Source: Acidobacteriota bacterium
GTDB lineage: Bacteria; Acidobacteriota; Terriglobia; Terriglobales; Acidobacteriaceae
Reading direction: 5' to 3'
DNA length: 23,563 nt
Assembly (NCBI GenBank): GCA_021799405.1
Contig: JAJZAL010000059.1
Span: 1-23,563 of the forward strand
The notes under the pieces are model-generated. The model did not search any database. It was not told where the DNA came from and saw nothing but the letters and a program-made list of their open reading frames with translations. The first letter of the stretch is position 1; every line of letters begins with the position of its first letter. Position numbers and translations under genes: made by a program. Below, piece after piece: positions 22,474-23,563 of this stretch.

Positions 22474-22496
22474 AAAACCTCCAACGGCTTGGTTTT
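22474..22496 (-). terminator. Possible terminator after the symporter gene
   Basis: AAAACC (22474-22479) and GGTTTT (22491-22496) pair over 6 bp with an 11-base loop. Read on the minus strand, the second arm ends in TTTT. It lies about 30 bases after the symporter stop and before the glycan operon, where a terminator is expected. The stem is short, and the T-run is part of it. Confidence 0.3.
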
Positions 22497-22526
22497 GACG
22501 TCGTCAGTCCCTTTTCCTGGGCCTCG

Positions 22527-23563
22527 TCATCGGTTCGCTGTCGTTCCCTCTTCCACGACCTCTCGTTCGCGGTGCAGGATATCCGCGACCTGCTCAAAGC
22601 TCGGAGTCGTTGGCGGAGTGAGTAGGCTCACGACGATCTGAACTACGGCTCCAACCAGTGTCGGAACAACCGCGTTGTCCAGAAAGCTCACCCGTGCAGG
22701 CGCAAACATCACCGCCAGCGATGCAACCGGGGTCGCTATCAGAGCTGCCAATGCGCCCTGCCAGGTGCTCCGTTTCCAGAAGCGGCCAACCATGATAATG
22801 ACCGCCAGGCCGCTCAGAGTAATCGGAAGAAACTTGACGACGAACCCAACTATGGTACCGGCATGGAGCGCCACCAGCGTAGAGATCACGAACGAACATA
22901 TAAGAGCTACCCTGACTGCCAGAAGAGGCCGCTTCGCATACCGCCCGGTTGCCAGCGGGTAGATGTGCCGTACAAAAAACGTGCCGGCGGCAATGGCATT
23001 CCAGTTAGCGCAAGAAATGATTCCTGAAACCACAGAAACCACAACAAACGCTGCGAGCCATGAAGGCAGAGCATTCATGACGAGCCAGATCAGCGACTCA
23101 TCGGGATTGGCCAGATGCTGGTTGAGGTGAAAAGCGTACATGCCGGTGATGCCCACGACCGCCGAGAATACTATGACAATCACGCCGGCGAGAATCATCG
23201 CCAGTTTAGCCCCACGCTCGCTCCGGGCACTGTACATACTCAGCCTCCGGCCGGGATCGGCGATCGCAGAAGCCATCAACGCCACGATGAGCCCCGCGAC
23301 TTTCCACTTGCCATAGGAAGCTACGCCAAGAAGAGAGAAGTAGGCATGTGGCACCGATTGCCGGAGCCCCACCCATCCTCCGTTGTGGTGCAGAGCTGAG
23401 TAGGTAAGAACGGCGAAACCGGACAACAGGATGGCTGTCTGCAGAAAATCGGTATACACCACGCTCTTCAGCCCGCCGGGTATCGCGATGCCGGCCGTAA
23501 TCACCGCTGCCGCCACAATGCAAAGGTGTGGGGGCAAATGCGTCACCGCCGCCAGCAATGCTG
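22527..23563 (-). CDS. Sodium:solute symporter (SSS family), C-terminal part, 5' end outside window
   Basis: The frame is open to the window edge, so about 345 residues of a longer SSS-family carrier (usually 450-600) are present. The segment GGLKSVVYTDFLQTAILLSG is diagnostic of SSS/SLC5 proteins. SAIADPGRRLSMYSARSE and VVSVVSGIISCANWNAIAAGTFFVRHIYPL match the family pattern of the core helices after it. At least eight hydrophobic spans follow in order, ending in a short charged tail (REREVVEEGTTANR). The substrate (sugar, amino acid, carboxylate) cannot be told from this part. It is on the same strand as the glycan operon but 178 bases away, and may be unrelated to it. Confidence 0.85.
   Translation of the reverse strand, partial: ALLAAVTHLPPHLCIVAAAVITAGIAIPGGLKSVVYTDFLQTAILLSGFAVLTYSALHHNGGWVGLRQSVPHAYFSLLGVASYGKWKVAGLIVALMASAIADPGRRLSMYSARSERGAKLAMILAGVIVIVFSAVVGITGMYAFHLNQHLANPDESLIWLVMNALPSWLAAFVVVSVVSGIISCANWNAIAAGTFFVRHIYPLATGRYAKRPLLAVRVALICSFVISTLVALHAGTIVGFVVKFLPITLSGLAVIIMVGRFWKRSTWQGALAALIATPVASLAVMFAPARVSFLDNAVVPTLVGAVVQIVVSLLTPPTTPSFEQVADILHREREVVEEGTTANR

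Overview
The window most resembles a chromosome segment of an acidobacterium (Acidobacteriota, Terriglobia/Acidobacteriaceae-like). This rests on gene types recognised by eye: a DUF192-PilZ fusion beside a Tad pilus locus, a TonB-C-like protein ending in a VEILLIIP-type tail, and a bacterial PNGase A next to carbohydrate genes. No rRNA, tRNA, CRISPR array, transposase or phage gene was seen. The DNA is moderately GC-rich throughout and no foreign island stands out. No database search was run.

Layout. (1) 1-528 (+) is the 3' end of a TonB-C-like protein. (2) 713-7068 (-) is a Tad/Flp pilus machinery block, read from right to left: prepilin peptidase tadV, tadZ/cpaE, ATPase tadA/cpaF, the inner-membrane platform genes tadB and tadC, a 31-residue single-span membrane protein, and then a DUF192-PilZ protein. 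The five tad genes are 7-15 bases apart. The pilin, secretin, CpaB and TadD genes are not in the window. (3) 7069-7696 carries no convincing gene. (4) 7697-9627 holds a divergent pair, a xylose-dehydrogenase-like SDR (-) and an SMP-30 lactonase (+), which together suggest oxidation of a pentose or other aldose to its aldonate. (5) 9892-16654 (+) is a catabolic cluster: an APC permease, a PfkB kinase and an NAD-dependent GH4 glycosidase whose reading frames overlap in series, then a secreted PNGase A-like amidase and a second PfkB kinase. (6) 16678-22348 (-) is a five-gene envelope-glycan operon: a DPM1-like polyprenyl-phosphate glycosyltransferase, a UPF0104/AglD-like membrane protein, a zinc-finger methyltransferase, a GT2 glycosyltransferase and a GT-C (PMT/ArnT-like) glycosyltransferase. 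(7) 22527-23563 (-) is the C-terminal part of a sodium:solute symporter cut by the window edge.

How the genes may work together. The Tad block would build a fimbria or secretion system, with possible c-di-GMP input through PilZ. The + strand cluster from about 8.7 to 16.7 kb looks like a glycoside or glycoprotein scavenging system. A secreted PNGase A would strip N-glycans from glycopeptides. An amino-acid-type permease would import a small product, a cytoplasmic kinase would phosphorylate it, and the GH4 enzyme would cleave the phosphorylated glycoside. The permease-kinase part recalls the fructoselysine (frl) system, but with a GH4 enzyme in place of the FrlB deglycase. That combination is the best candidate here for a new system, and the functional link is inference. 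The minus-strand glycan operon has the parts needed to make a lipid-linked sugar and transfer it outside the membrane.
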